Below the pieces are notes generated by a model that was not told where the DNA came from, ran no database searches, and saw nothing but the letters and a program-made list of their open reading frames with translations. DNA of 64,000 bases from Microbacterium oxydans (GTDB lineage: Bacteria > Actinomycetota > Actinomycetes > Actinomycetales > Microbacteriaceae): assembly GCF_026559675.1 (NCBI RefSeq), contig NZ_CP092891.1, positions 2,728,001 through 2,792,000 of the forward strand, written 5' to 3'. The translations under genes and the position numbers were made by a program. Shown here piece after piece: positions 26,306 through 33,888 of this stretch; the stretch's first letter is position 1; every line of letters begins with the position of its first letter.

Positions 26306-26602
26306 ATGGGAACACTCGAGTACAACAGCGCTCGCCCGCCGATCGACGTCGACGACATCACTCTGGCGCACCTGAAGATCGTGATCGGGACGAAGCTGCG
26401 TCGCCATGAGAGCTTCATGATGACCTGGCTGTCGGACGAGAGGAACCCGGCCGGCCGCCTGACCATCTGGATGCACCCGAGCATCCCTCTGGTCTTCGCC
26501 TTCGAGAACGCCAAGATGCCCGTGATCGACACCAAGCGGATCGAGCACATGATGGAGAACCTCAACGCGCGCGGAGAGCTCGTCCTCGACCAGCTCGGCT
26601 GA
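26306..26602 (+). CDS. DUF7882-like small protein
   Basis: 98 residues starting at ATG 26306 (MGTLEYNSARPPIDVDD). The pattern, with TLEYNS at the start, then DDITLAHLKIVIGTKLRRHESF, FENAKMPVID and MMENLNARGELVLDQ, matches a small family common in Microbacteriaceae. It is often mislabelled as an ATP-dependent DNA ligase, but no ligase nucleotidyltransferase motif is present. It has no signal peptide. It lies just downstream of tRNA-Lys with no detected promoter of its own. Function unknown. Confidence 0.75.
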   Translation: MGTLEYNSARPPIDVDDITLAHLKIVIGTKLRRHESFMMTWLSDERNPAGRLTIWMHPSIPLVFAFENAKMPVIDTKRIEHMMENLNARGELVLDQLG

Positions 26603-26613
26603 TCGCCCCGCGC

Positions 26614-27072
26614 CTACTCCCCGCCGCCGGAGTTGCCGGCGAGAAGCTCGTCGCGGATCTCGGCCACGCCCGAGGGCAGCGATTCGCCTTCGAGCTCGAA
26701 GGTCGGTGCATCCGGTGTGCCGCCGATGGCGCACACGGCCACGCTGTCCTGGTCGCCCAGCGTCTTGGGGATGACCACGAACCAGAGCGACACGTCGGCG
26801 AGCCACTCGGTGGTCGCCATGTCGGCCAGATACTTCGCGTCCGGTGCGAGCGCACGGGTCCGGTCGGTGCAGAGCGTCACGAGCTGACTCGTCGTGAACT
26901 TCGCCGCGGGCTCGGACGGACCCGGTGTCGCCGTCGCCGTCTCGGTCGGCGTCGGGGTGGGAGCCGGCGTCGACGAGGTCGCGGACGGAGTGGGGGTCGG
27001 AGCCGGCTCGGGAGCGCAGCCTGCGAGGAGCACGAGGATCGGCAGGAGGACGAGGGCGGGACGGAGACGCAT
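26614..27072 (-). CDS. Putative lipoprotein with Pro/Thr linker
   Basis: 152 residues. The signal peptide LRPALVLLPILVLLAGC ends in a lipobox with Cys at about 19. A low-complexity Pro/Thr/Ser linker (TPTPSATSSTPAPTPTPTE) spans about 25-50. The folded part contains two cysteines (LCTDRTRALAPD and VAVCAIGGTPD) that could form a disulfide, and a central hydrophobic strand LWFVVIPK. No domain is recognised. It converges on the DUF7882 gene with only 11 bases between stops. Confidence 0.7.
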   Translation of the reverse strand: MRLRPALVLLPILVLLAGCAPEPAPTPTPSATSSTPAPTPTPTETATATPGPSEPAAKFTTSQLVTLCTDRTRALAPDAKYLADMATTEWLADVSLWFVVIPKTLGDQDSVAVCAIGGTPDAPTFELEGESLPSGVAEIRDELLAGNSGGGE

Positions 27073-27118
27073 ATCTGGATGCTACTGATTCGCCGCCGGT
27101 TCCCTTGTATCACCACCC

Positions 27119-27161
27119 CTCCCGATCGGCCACCCCCTTCACTCCCTCCGTCGATCGGGAG
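27119..27161. promoter_or_regulatory. Inverted repeat in the leader of the DJ-1/PfpI gene
   Basis: CTCCCGATCG (27119-27128) and CGATCGGGAG (27152-27161) are perfect 10-base arms separated by 23 bases. They lie about 50-95 bases before ATG 27215. They may be a dimeric repressor site or a leader hairpin; no matching regulator is next to it. Confidence 0.35.
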
Positions 27162-27214
27162 AGGGTCGAGATGTCCCCGAGAACGGCGGACGACCCTCGA
27201 CGAAAGGATGAATC

Positions 27215-27760
27215 ATGACTCTCACCGGCAACCGAGTGGCGTTCCTCGCGACGGACGGCTTCGAGGACAGCGAGCTCACCAGCCCGTGGGATGCCGTGAC
27301 CGCAGCAGGAGCGAGCGCGACGCTGATCGCCCCCGACGGCGCGGCCATCACCGGCAAGAACGGCCACGAGCAGGCCGTGGATCTCCAGGCCGCCGATGCG
27401 TCGGCCGATCAGTTCGATGCCCTCGTGCTCCCCGGCGGCGTCGTCAACGCCGACCATCTGCGTCTCGACAAGCCCTCCATCGCCCTGGCCCGAGCCTTCT
27501 TCGAGCAGCACAAGCCGGTGGGCGTGATCTGCCACGGCGCCTGGATCCTCATCGAGGCCGATGTCGTCGACGGTCGGACGCTCACCAGCTACCCGAGCCT
27601 GACCACCGACCTCCGCAACGCCGGAGCGACCTGGGTGGACGAGGAGGTCGTGGTGGACGAGGGCCTGGTCTCCAGCCGCACGCCCGACGACCTGCCGGCG
27701 TTCAACGCGAAGCTCGTCGAGGAGATCGGCGAGGGGAAGCACTCCGGCCAGACCGCCTGA
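27215..27760 (+). CDS. DJ-1/PfpI-family protein (type 1 glutamine amidotransferase-like)
   Basis: 181 residues of the class that includes PfpI proteases and YajL/YhbO-type deglycases. The nucleophilic elbow is GVICHGAWILIEAD (Cys at about 110), with the preceding glutamate region VAFLATDGFEDSEL near the N-terminus. This matches the PfpI/YhbO subgroup, whose activity on proteins modified by methylglyoxal is debated. It is monocistronic, with a good AAAGGA site. An inverted repeat lies in the leader. Confidence 0.88.
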   Translation: MTLTGNRVAFLATDGFEDSELTSPWDAVTAAGASATLIAPDGAAITGKNGHEQAVDLQAADASADQFDALVLPGGVVNADHLRLDKPSIALARAFFEQHKPVGVICHGAWILIEADVVDGRTLTSYPSLTTDLRNAGATWVDEEVVVDEGLVSSRTPDDLPAFNAKLVEEIGEGKHSGQTA

Positions 27761-27776
27761 TCTCCGGGGGGGAACG

Positions 27777-28292
27777 TCAGGCGCGGGCCCGGTGCCGTCG
27801 GACGGCCGCCCGATTCGCGCAGCGCACCGAGCAGAAGCGCTGACGGCCGTTGCGGGTCACGTCCGCGACGACGTTCGTGCACGGTGCGGCCTGGCACCGG
27901 CCCAGCCTGCTCATCCCCCGCGTGACGAGGTGCAGTGATGTGCCGAGGCTGATGATCGCTCGCAGCACGTAGGGCAGCGACGGAACGTCGTCGCGGTAGT
28001 GGAGGTGCCAGCCCTCGCCGTCGTGGTTCGTCAGGCGCGGATAGGCGGCCGCGGCGGCGAGCTGGGCGTTGAGGAGCAGCGCCCGCGCGTCGGGATCGGG
28101 CTCGTCGACGATCGCGAGCCAGTCGTCGATGACGGCGCGCACCTTCTCGTGATCGTCCGGGGCCGGCGGGAACGTCTGCGTCATCCCGAGTGCGAGGGTG
28201 CGCTCCTCGATGCCGGCGCGGTCCTCCGGCCAGTCATCTGCCAGCGAGGCCGCGAGCAGCACCGCGTATTCGCCGTAAGGGTTGAGATGCAT
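27777..28292 (-). CDS. CGNR zinc-finger / ABATE-domain regulator
   Basis: 171 residues. The N-terminal ABATE-type domain begins NPYGEYAVLLAASLADDWPEDR. The C-terminal zinc finger is RCQAAPCTNVVADVTRNGRQRFCSVRCANRAAVRRH: two Cys pairs and the CANR form of the CGNR motif. Members are probable DNA-binding regulators, often next to the gene they control. Here the divergent neighbour is a 71-residue protein with its own Cys pair, 25 bases away. The target is unknown. Confidence 0.82.
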   Translation of the reverse strand: MHLNPYGEYAVLLAASLADDWPEDRAGIEERTLALGMTQTFPPAPDDHEKVRAVIDDWLAIVDEPDPDARALLLNAQLAAAAAYPRLTNHDGEGWHLHYRDDVPSLPYVLRAIISLGTSLHLVTRGMSRLGRCQAAPCTNVVADVTRNGRQRFCSVRCANRAAVRRHRARA

Positions 28293-28317
28293 AAGACCAT
28301 TACATCACGCTGGATGC

Positions 28318-28533
28318 ATGACCTCGCTGAACACCCTCCCGATCCCCCGCATCCGGCCCGCCACGCAGACGCACGAACACGCCTGGCTCATGGAGTCCCG
28401 GCATCCGACGAGCGAGGGCACCGTGCTCTATGTGCGCTGCGACGAGTGCGGCGCCCGTCGCGTCGACGTGCAGACGCACCCGCATATGCCACCGCTCGCG
28501 CTGAGCACCGAGCTGGGTGCCACGCCGCGCTGA
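28318..28533 (+). CDS. Small Cys-pair protein, 71 residues
   Basis: Starts at ATG 28318 (MTSLNTLPIPRIRP); an upstream in-frame ATG at 28282 lies inside the CGNR gene and is less likely. The central part, YVRCDECGARRVDVQTHPH, has CxxC and histidines that could hold zinc. A TTACAT sequence about 15 bases upstream could be a minus-10 of a near-leaderless transcript. The short gap to the divergent CGNR regulator suggests shared control. No function is known. Confidence 0.6.
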   Translation: MTSLNTLPIPRIRPATQTHEHAWLMESRHPTSEGTVLYVRCDECGARRVDVQTHPHMPPLALSTELGATPR

Positions 28534-28546
28534 TCCGAGCGACCTC

Positions 28547-29179
28547 TCAGGCGTCGACGACATCGCCGTTCGGGGGAAGCCATCGCCCGCCGTCCGGCCG
28601 CACGAAGACGAGCGGGACACCACGTGCCTCCGCCGTCAGCGAATCCGACACCTGCACGTGCACGTGCGGCTCGGTGCTGTTGCCCGAGTTGCCGCACTCC
28701 CCCAGCAGATCACCGACCCCCACCTCCTGCCCCTGGCCCACCCGGACGCTCCCTCGCCGCAGGTGCGCGAGGAGCACCACGGCACCGCCGATACGGATCG
28801 CGACGTGATTCCCCGCGATCGCCGGAGCCCCGCCGCGGATGCGCGAGCGCTGACTGAGCGCGTAGGCCAGGAGCGACAGCGGGGATCGACGTGCGACGTG
28901 GTCCACCTCGCCGTCATGGGCCGCCAGGATCTCGCCCGCGACCGGGCTGAGGATCGGCCGCCCGAACCCCACGAACGACTCCGGCGCCTCCGTGCCGATC
29001 AGGCTCGACACCCCGCGCGGCGCGCTGCGCCCATCCGCCCCCACGGGCACGAAGTCGATCGCGTGCGACGTGCCGAACAGGTCGGTGCCGTGGCTCGGGA
29101 TGCGGGATGCGGGACTGTTCTGCACCAGCCACCGCCCGGCGAAGGGCAGCACCAGCTCGACCGCGTCCGGCGCGCTCAC
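28547..29179 (-). CDS. M23-family peptidoglycan endopeptidase-like protein
   Basis: 210 residues. LytM-type metallopeptidase signatures are FGTSHAIDFVP (His/Asp pair, about 41-51) and TEPHVHVQVSD (HxH, about 176-186), with the glycine-rich core GNHVAIRIGGAVVLLAHLRRGSV between. No clear signal peptide is present at the N-terminus (VSAPDAVELVLPFAGRW), so export is not evident. The GTG start at 29179 overlaps the stop of the DUF1697 gene (GTGA) and removes an upstream region that overlaps that gene. It is last in a pncA-DUF1697-M23 unit. Confidence 0.8.
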   Translation of the reverse strand: MSAPDAVELVLPFAGRWLVQNSPASRIPSHGTDLFGTSHAIDFVPVGADGRSAPRGVSSLIGTEAPESFVGFGRPILSPVAGEILAAHDGEVDHVARRSPLSLLAYALSQRSRIRGGAPAIAGNHVAIRIGGAVVLLAHLRRGSVRVGQGQEVGVGDLLGECGNSGNSTEPHVHVQVSDSLTAEARGVPLVFVRPDGGRWLPPNGDVVDA

Positions 29180-29709
29180 CCGGTCAACTCGATGAGCGTG
29201 CGGGTCGTCCGGAGGTTTCGCGCCGTTCCAGCCACTCCGAGCGCACGGTCCAGCACCGTCTTGGTGAGCTTCGTGGAGTGCACACCGCCGGCGCCGTAGT
29301 CGATCCACAGGTCGTTCCCGATGAGCGCGAGACGCTCCGCCGGGAGAAGCCGCTGCTCGAGCGCCTCGACCGCATCGGGCGAGGGCGGCCCCTCCAGGAA
29401 CATCGCGTGCACGAACTTCACGTCACCCTCGGGGAACGGCTGCGCCGACTCGGACGAGACCAGCTGCGCATGGCTCCGGTGGATGACCGGGGTGTCCACG
29501 CCGAATTCGTCGTGGATCACCGCGCGCACGACGGCACAGGCGGCGTCCGAGTCCGGGGGCGTCCGACAGATGATGTTGCCGCTGGCGATGTAGGTCGACA
29601 CGTCGGACAGGTCGGTCTCGGCGGCGAGGACCTCGCGGAGGCGGGCCATCGGGACGCGGTTGCGGCCGCTGACGTTCACGGCCCGCAGCAGCAGGACGCT
29701 GCGGCTCAC
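29176..29709 (-). CDS. DUF1697 domain protein
   Basis: A 177-residue member of a common bacterial family of unknown function. The family start VLLLRAVNVSGRNRVPMARLREVLA is followed by the TYIASGNIICRTP strand pair, the FVHAMFLEGPPS segment and LWIDYGAGGVHSTKLTKTVLDRALG near the C-terminus. The usual length is 175-185. It is coupled to pncA by ATGA overlap upstream and to the M23 gene by GTGA overlap downstream. Confidence 0.88.
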   Translation of the reverse strand: MSRSVLLLRAVNVSGRNRVPMARLREVLAAETDLSDVSTYIASGNIICRTPPDSDAACAVVRAVIHDEFGVDTPVIHRSHAQLVSSESAQPFPEGDVKFVHAMFLEGPPSPDAVEALEQRLLPAERLALIGNDLWIDYGAGGVHSTKLTKTVLDRALGVAGTARNLRTTRTLIELTG

Positions 29710-30287
29710 GCGTCGACGCTCTCGACGAGCTCCGCTCCCGCGTGCACAAGTTCGGCCAGCGCCGCCTCGCTCGGCTCCTGGGCCACGCCTGCGACGAGGT
29801 CGGTGAGGATACGGACGCGGACACCGTGCGCGATGGCGTCGAGCGCGGAGGCGCGGACGCAGTGATCCGTCGCGATGCCCACGACGTCGGCGCTCAGCAC
29901 ACCCGCAGCGGTCAGGATCGCGCCGACGGTCTCCCCCGCCTCCGTCTCACCTTCGAACATCGAGTACGCCGGCCGACCCTGGCCCTTGCGGACATGATGC
30001 GTCACGGACGTGGTGACCAGGAGCGGATCATACGCGGCGCCGTCGGTGTCGGCGACGCAGTGCACCGGCCAGGAATCGACGAAGTCGGGGGTCTCGGCGA
30101 AGTGTCCGCCGTTGTCGCCGTCGGCATCGTGCCAGTCGCGCGAGGCGATGATCACCTGATAGTCCGCGGCGTGCGCGGCCAGGAACGTCGTGACGGCGGT
30201 GGCCACCGCATCACCGCCCGCGACGGCGAGTGCGCCGCCCTCGGTGAAGTCGTTCTGCACGTCGACGATGAGAAGCGCTCTGCTCAT
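29706..30287 (-). CDS. pncA: Nicotinamidase / isochorismatase-family hydrolase
   Basis: 193 residues. The cysteine hydrolase triad is Asp9 (IVDVQNDF), a lysine in VRKGQGR, and Cys in ATDHCVRASALDA (about 144). Metal-binding residues appear in ASRDWHDADGDNGGHF, the Asp/His arrangement of nicotinamidases. The product would be nicotinate for NAD salvage. It is the first gene of a three-gene overlapping unit on the minus strand, and tRNA-Thr lies just upstream. Confidence 0.9.
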   Translation of the reverse strand: MSRALLIVDVQNDFTEGGALAVAGGDAVATAVTTFLAAHAADYQVIIASRDWHDADGDNGGHFAETPDFVDSWPVHCVADTDGAAYDPLLVTTSVTHHVRKGQGRPAYSMFEGETEAGETVGAILTAAGVLSADVVGIATDHCVRASALDAIAHGVRVRILTDLVAGVAQEPSEAALAELVHAGAELVESVDA

Positions 30288-30316
30288 GCTTCGAGGGTAC
30301 GCCGTCGCAACAGGAA

Positions 30317-30340
30317 AGGCCCCCGGATCACCGGGGGCCT
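30317..30340 (-). terminator. Terminator downstream of tRNA-Thr
   Basis: A 10-base perfect stem (30317-30326 with 30331-30340) and 4-base loop, followed on the minus strand by CTTTCC. It separates tRNA-Thr from pncA. Confidence 0.75.
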
Positions 30341-30348
30341 TCTCTGGA

Positions 30349-30424
30349 TGGAGCCGCTTGTCAGAATCGAACTGACGACCTTTTCATTACGAGTGAAATG
30401 CTCTGCCGACTGAGCTAAAGCGGC
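30349..30424 (-). tRNA. tRNA-Thr (anticodon CGT)
   Basis: Reading on the minus strand: acceptor GCCGCTT/AAGCGGC, D arm GCTC/GAGC, anticodon loop CTCGTAA with stem TTTCA/TGAAA, T arm GTCAG TTCGATT CTGAC. The discriminator is T, and CCA is encoded (30349-30351). All stems pair completely. Confidence 0.97.
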
Positions 30425-30493
30425 GTGCGACGCGTGAGCGGCGCGATCACCGATATTACCCTGTCTCGCGCTCGCTCGCGAATCGAGCCCGCA

Positions 30494-32050
30494 TCACTCG
30501 CAGCGAAGCCCGTCTTCCGGCACGACGTCATCGAGCAGGAACGCCTCGACGGCGTCGTCGACGCAGACGTTGCCCTTGTTGTATCCGGTGTGCCCCTCGC
30601 CGACCCGGGTGATGAGGACGCCCTCCTCGAGCTGGTTCGCGAGCGACTCCGACCACTCGTACGGCGTCGCCGGGTCGTTCGTCGTCCCGATCACCAGGAT
30701 CGGTCCGGCGCCCTCCGCCGTGATCTCGCCGCGCGTGCCGGTGGGCGGGTAGGGCCACACCTCGCACGAGTCCGGACCGCTCCAGTACGGGGCGATGGTC
30801 GGTGCGCCCTTGGCGATCTTGGCGTCGATGGCCGCCTCGGCAGCCGGGTCGTCCTCCACCGGGTAGTCCATGCAGTTGTAGGCACGGAACGCCTCGGTCG
30901 AGTTGTCGGTGTAGGCACCGCTCTTGTCGCGGTTGTTGTAGAAATCGGCGAGGACGAACGCTGATGTGGGATCTCCCTGCAGCGCCTCGTCGAGCGCCTG
31001 GGTGAGGTATCCCCAGCTGTCCTGCGAGTAGAGCGCGGCGATGATGCCCGTCATCAGGGAGTCCGCGCCCAGAAGACGTCCGTCGCCGTTCTTCAGGGGC
31101 GTGCGGTCGACGCTCGCCAGGAGGGCGCCGAGGTCGGCCATCGCCTCGTCGACGGTGCCGTTGAAGGGGCACTCGCCGGAGTCGAGGCAGCTCTTCATGT
31201 AGGCGCGTAGCGCCGATTCGAAGCCGAGAGCCTGGGTGGCACCCACCTCGAGCCCGGGGACAGCCGGATCGATGGCGCCGTCGAGGACCAGTCGCCCGGC
31301 CTTCTCCGGGTAGAGCTTCGCGTAGGTCGCACCGAGGAACGTGCCGTAGGAGTAGCCGAGGTAGTTCAGCTGCTTGTCGCCCAGCACGGCACGGATCAGA
31401 TCCATGTCGCGGGCCGCGTTGATCGTGGTGATGTGGGGCAGGATGCCGTCGCTGTTCGCTTCGCAGGCCTCGGCGAAGCCCTTGTGCGCGGCGAGGAGCT
31501 CGGCCTCCCATTCCGCGGTGCCGCGGGCGGCGGCCGGGATCCCGTACAGGTAGTCGTCCATCTTCGGCGCGTCGTAGCAGGTCACGGCCGTCGACGCACC
31601 GACCCCGCGCGGGTCGAAGCCGATCACGTCGTAGTTCTTGATGAGGTCGGCGCCGACCGCGAAGCTGAGGTTGTTCAGGACGAGGTCGATACCGCTCGCA
31701 CCGGGGCCGCCCGGATTCGTCAGCAGCGACCCGACCGGCGTGCCCTCGGCGCGGTGGCGGACCACGGCGAGGGTGATGTCGCCGTCGCCCGGGTTCTCCC
31801 AGTCGAGCGGCGCGGTGACCTCGGTGCAGTCGAAGCCGGGACCGCAGTCGGTCCACTCCAGCTCCTGGGAGTAGAAGGGCAGCAGGTCTTCCGCGACGCC
31901 CTCGGTGTCGGGCGCGGCGGTCGTCGACGGCCGCGAGGCCTGCTCGGGGATCGCGGCGTACAGACAGCCGGAGAGCGCCACAGCGGCGGCAGCCAGGCCG
32001 GCGACGACCGCGGCGGCACGACGGAAGCGGGAAGTCGGTCGATCGTTCAC
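30494..32050 (-). CDS. Secreted alpha/beta hydrolase, tripeptidyl-aminopeptidase type
   Basis: 518 residues starting at GTG 32050. The signal has lipobox ALSGC, so it is probably a lipoprotein. The hydrolase core has the oxyanion segment LLTNPGGPGASGID, nucleophile elbow GYSYGTFLGATYA (Ser at about 222), catalytic Asp region VIGTTNDPATPYEW and His in VGEGHTGYN. A TAP-like C-terminal domain is present. Relatives remove N-terminal tripeptides or hydrolyse esters; the substrate is unknown. Its GTG start overlaps the holB stop, which is odd for a secreted enzyme and probably reflects compact packing rather than a common role. Confidence 0.86.
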   Translation of the reverse strand: MNDRPTSRFRRAAAVVAGLAAAAVALSGCLYAAIPEQASRPSTTAAPDTEGVAEDLLPFYSQELEWTDCGPGFDCTEVTAPLDWENPGDGDITLAVVRHRAEGTPVGSLLTNPGGPGASGIDLVLNNLSFAVGADLIKNYDVIGFDPRGVGASTAVTCYDAPKMDDYLYGIPAAARGTAEWEAELLAAHKGFAEACEANSDGILPHITTINAARDMDLIRAVLGDKQLNYLGYSYGTFLGATYAKLYPEKAGRLVLDGAIDPAVPGLEVGATQALGFESALRAYMKSCLDSGECPFNGTVDEAMADLGALLASVDRTPLKNGDGRLLGADSLMTGIIAALYSQDSWGYLTQALDEALQGDPTSAFVLADFYNNRDKSGAYTDNSTEAFRAYNCMDYPVEDDPAAEAAIDAKIAKGAPTIAPYWSGPDSCEVWPYPPTGTRGEITAEGAGPILVIGTTNDPATPYEWSESLANQLEEGVLITRVGEGHTGYNKGNVCVDDAVEAFLLDDVVPEDGLRCE

Positions 32051-33201
32051 GGTTTCCTCCCGCTCGTGATCGTCACGAGCAAGCTCTCCAGGGCGAGCAG
32101 AGGGGCGACGTTGCGCTCCAGCGACTGCCGCGTCTCGGCAAGGTGGTCAAGTACGACAAGAGTACGGGCCTCGGACCAGGCGGCCGCGAGGTCGGTCAAC
32201 TCCGACCGCAGCTCGCTGTTGATGAGGTCGTCACGCCCGAACTGCAGCATCACGACATCGCGGAACAGCGACTGCAGGTCGGTGAGCACGCGGTCGATCC
32301 CGTCGCGCAGACTGCGGGTGGCCCGCTTCTTCTGATCGTCTTCGAGGGCCGACAGCTGCGTACGCAGCGCCGGCGGTACCGCCTGCCCCTCGGCGATGCC
32401 GATCGTGTGCAGCAGCGACGCGCGCTCGGCGGCGTCGCGCTCGGCCGTGAGCGCCTTCGCATCCTCGGTCGCCGCCTGGATGATCCGCCCGGCGACCTCG
32501 ACCGCGTCGCCGACACCGCGGACGCCGAGCACAGACCGGAGGGTCTCGTCGCGCCGCCGCCGGGCCGCGTCGTCGGTGGCGAGCCGCTGAGCCATGCCGA
32601 TGTGGCGCTGCGCATGCCGTGCGGCCTGCTCGGCGACGGCCCCGTCGACCCCGGTGCGCAGGGTGATGAGTCGGGCCACATCCGCGACGTCGGGCTCCCG
32701 CAACCGCAGCGAGCGCACGCGGGAGCGGATGGTCGGCAGCAGATCGGCCTCGCTGGGCGCGCACAGGATCCAGACTGTCCGCTCCGGCGGCTCCTCGAGG
32801 GCCTTCAGCAGGACGTTGGAGGTGCGCTCGACCATGCGGTCGGCGTCTTCGACCACGATGACCCGGTATCGCCCGGCGGACGGGGCGAAGTACGAGCGCT
32901 CCACCAGGCTGCGCGCCTCGGCGATCGTGATGATCACCTTGTCGGTGCGCAGGGCGGTGACATCGGGGTGGGTGCCGGCGAGCACCTGGCGCATCACGGT
33001 CTCGTCGTCGGGGCTGTCGGCGATCAGCGCGGCGGCGAAGGCGTAGGCGAGGGTCGAGCGCCCCGATCCGGGCGGGCCCGTGATCAGCCAGGCGTGCGAG
33101 AGCGCAGAGGGGTCGGATGCCGCGGCACGGAGCGTGTCGACGGCGGCGTCCTGCCCCCACACGTCCGCCCACGGGAAGGGAGCGGCGACGGTCTGGGGCA
33201 T
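32047..33201 (-). CDS. holB: DNA polymerase III delta-prime subunit
   Basis: A 384-residue clamp-loader AAA+ subunit. The Walker A variant is GPPGSGRST (about 42-50), Walker B is IVVEDADRM, and the sensor-1/SRC region is LLPTIRSRVRSLRL. The C-terminal collar domain is helical. The four-cysteine zinc module present in many HolB proteins after Walker A is absent here; that region reads AALIADSPDDETVMRQVLAGTHPDV. It is downstream of tmk, the same topA-tmk-holB order as in Mycobacterium. Confidence 0.92.
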   Translation of the reverse strand: MPQTVAAPFPWADVWGQDAAVDTLRAAASDPSALSHAWLITGPPGSGRSTLAYAFAAALIADSPDDETVMRQVLAGTHPDVTALRTDKVIITIAEARSLVERSYFAPSAGRYRVIVVEDADRMVERTSNVLLKALEEPPERTVWILCAPSEADLLPTIRSRVRSLRLREPDVADVARLITLRTGVDGAVAEQAARHAQRHIGMAQRLATDDAARRRRDETLRSVLGVRGVGDAVEVAGRIIQAATEDAKALTAERDAAERASLLHTIGIAEGQAVPPALRTQLSALEDDQKKRATRSLRDGIDRVLTDLQSLFRDVVMLQFGRDDLINSELRSELTDLAAAWSEARTLVVLDHLAETRQSLERNVAPLLALESLLVTITSGRKP

Positions 33202-33258
33202 GCACTCAGCCTAATCGGGACCACCGACGCGCACGGCACTCGTGGCCGCAGCTGTGGA

Positions 33259-33888
33259 TCAGTCCAGCAGCGCGCCGACCCGCACGCGGATCCGCTCGGC
33301 GATCTCCTCCGGGGAGGCGGCGGCGTCGAGCACGAGGAAACGGTCCGGCTCAGCCTCGGCGAGGGCCAGATACGCGTCGCGGACGCGGCCGTGGAACTCC
33401 GCCTTCTCGGCCTCCAGCCGGTCGAAGGGCTTGTCGGCGGAGTCCAGACGCGTGCGCGCGGCGGCAGGATCGAGGTCGAGCAGGAGCGTGAGGTCGGGGA
33501 GGGCTCCCTCCGCCGCCCACAGCGACAGGTCGCGGATCTCGGTGGCGTCCAGCACCCGACCGGCTCCCTGATACGCCACGGACGAGTCGAGGTAGCGATC
33601 CTGCAGCACGATGTCGCCTCGGTCGAGGGCGGGTCGCACGACGGTCGCGACGTGGTGCGCCCGGTCCGCCGCATACAGCAGCGCCTCGGCACGGGGGGCA
33701 ATGTCTCCGCGATGGTGCAGCACGATGTCGCGGATGAGCTGGCCCACCTCGGAGCCGCCCGGCTCGCGAGTGCGCACGACCGTGCGACCGGCGCCCTCGA
33801 GCCACTCCGCGAGCAGGTTCGACTGCGTGGTCTTGCCCGAGCCGTCCCCGCCTTCGAGCGTCACCCACACGCCGCGGCCTGAGGTCAC
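33259..33888 (-). CDS. tmk: Thymidylate kinase
   Basis: A 209-residue dTMP kinase. The P-loop is [12 protein letters not shown] (about 11-22), the DR(Y) motif is [17 protein letters not shown], and the lid follows with [15 protein letters not shown]. Length and order match bacterial Tmk. Its start overlaps the topA stop (33885-33888), which couples it to topoisomerase I. holB follows after 57 bases. Confidence 0.95.
   Translation of the reverse strand: MTSGRGVWVTLEGGDGSGKTTQSNLLAEWLEGAGRTVVRTREPGGSEVGQLIRDIVLHHRGDIAPRAEALLYAADRAHHVATVVRPALDRGDIVLQDRYLDSSVAYQGAGRVLDATEIRDLSLWAAEGALPDLTLLLDLDPAAARTRLDSADKPFDRLEAEKAEFHGRVRDAYLALAEAEPDRFLVLDAAASPEEIAERIRVRVGALLD

Noticed and set aside
26306..26602. 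ATP-dependent DNA ligase annotation sometimes given to this small protein
   Set aside because: No nucleotidyltransferase motif and only 98 residues.
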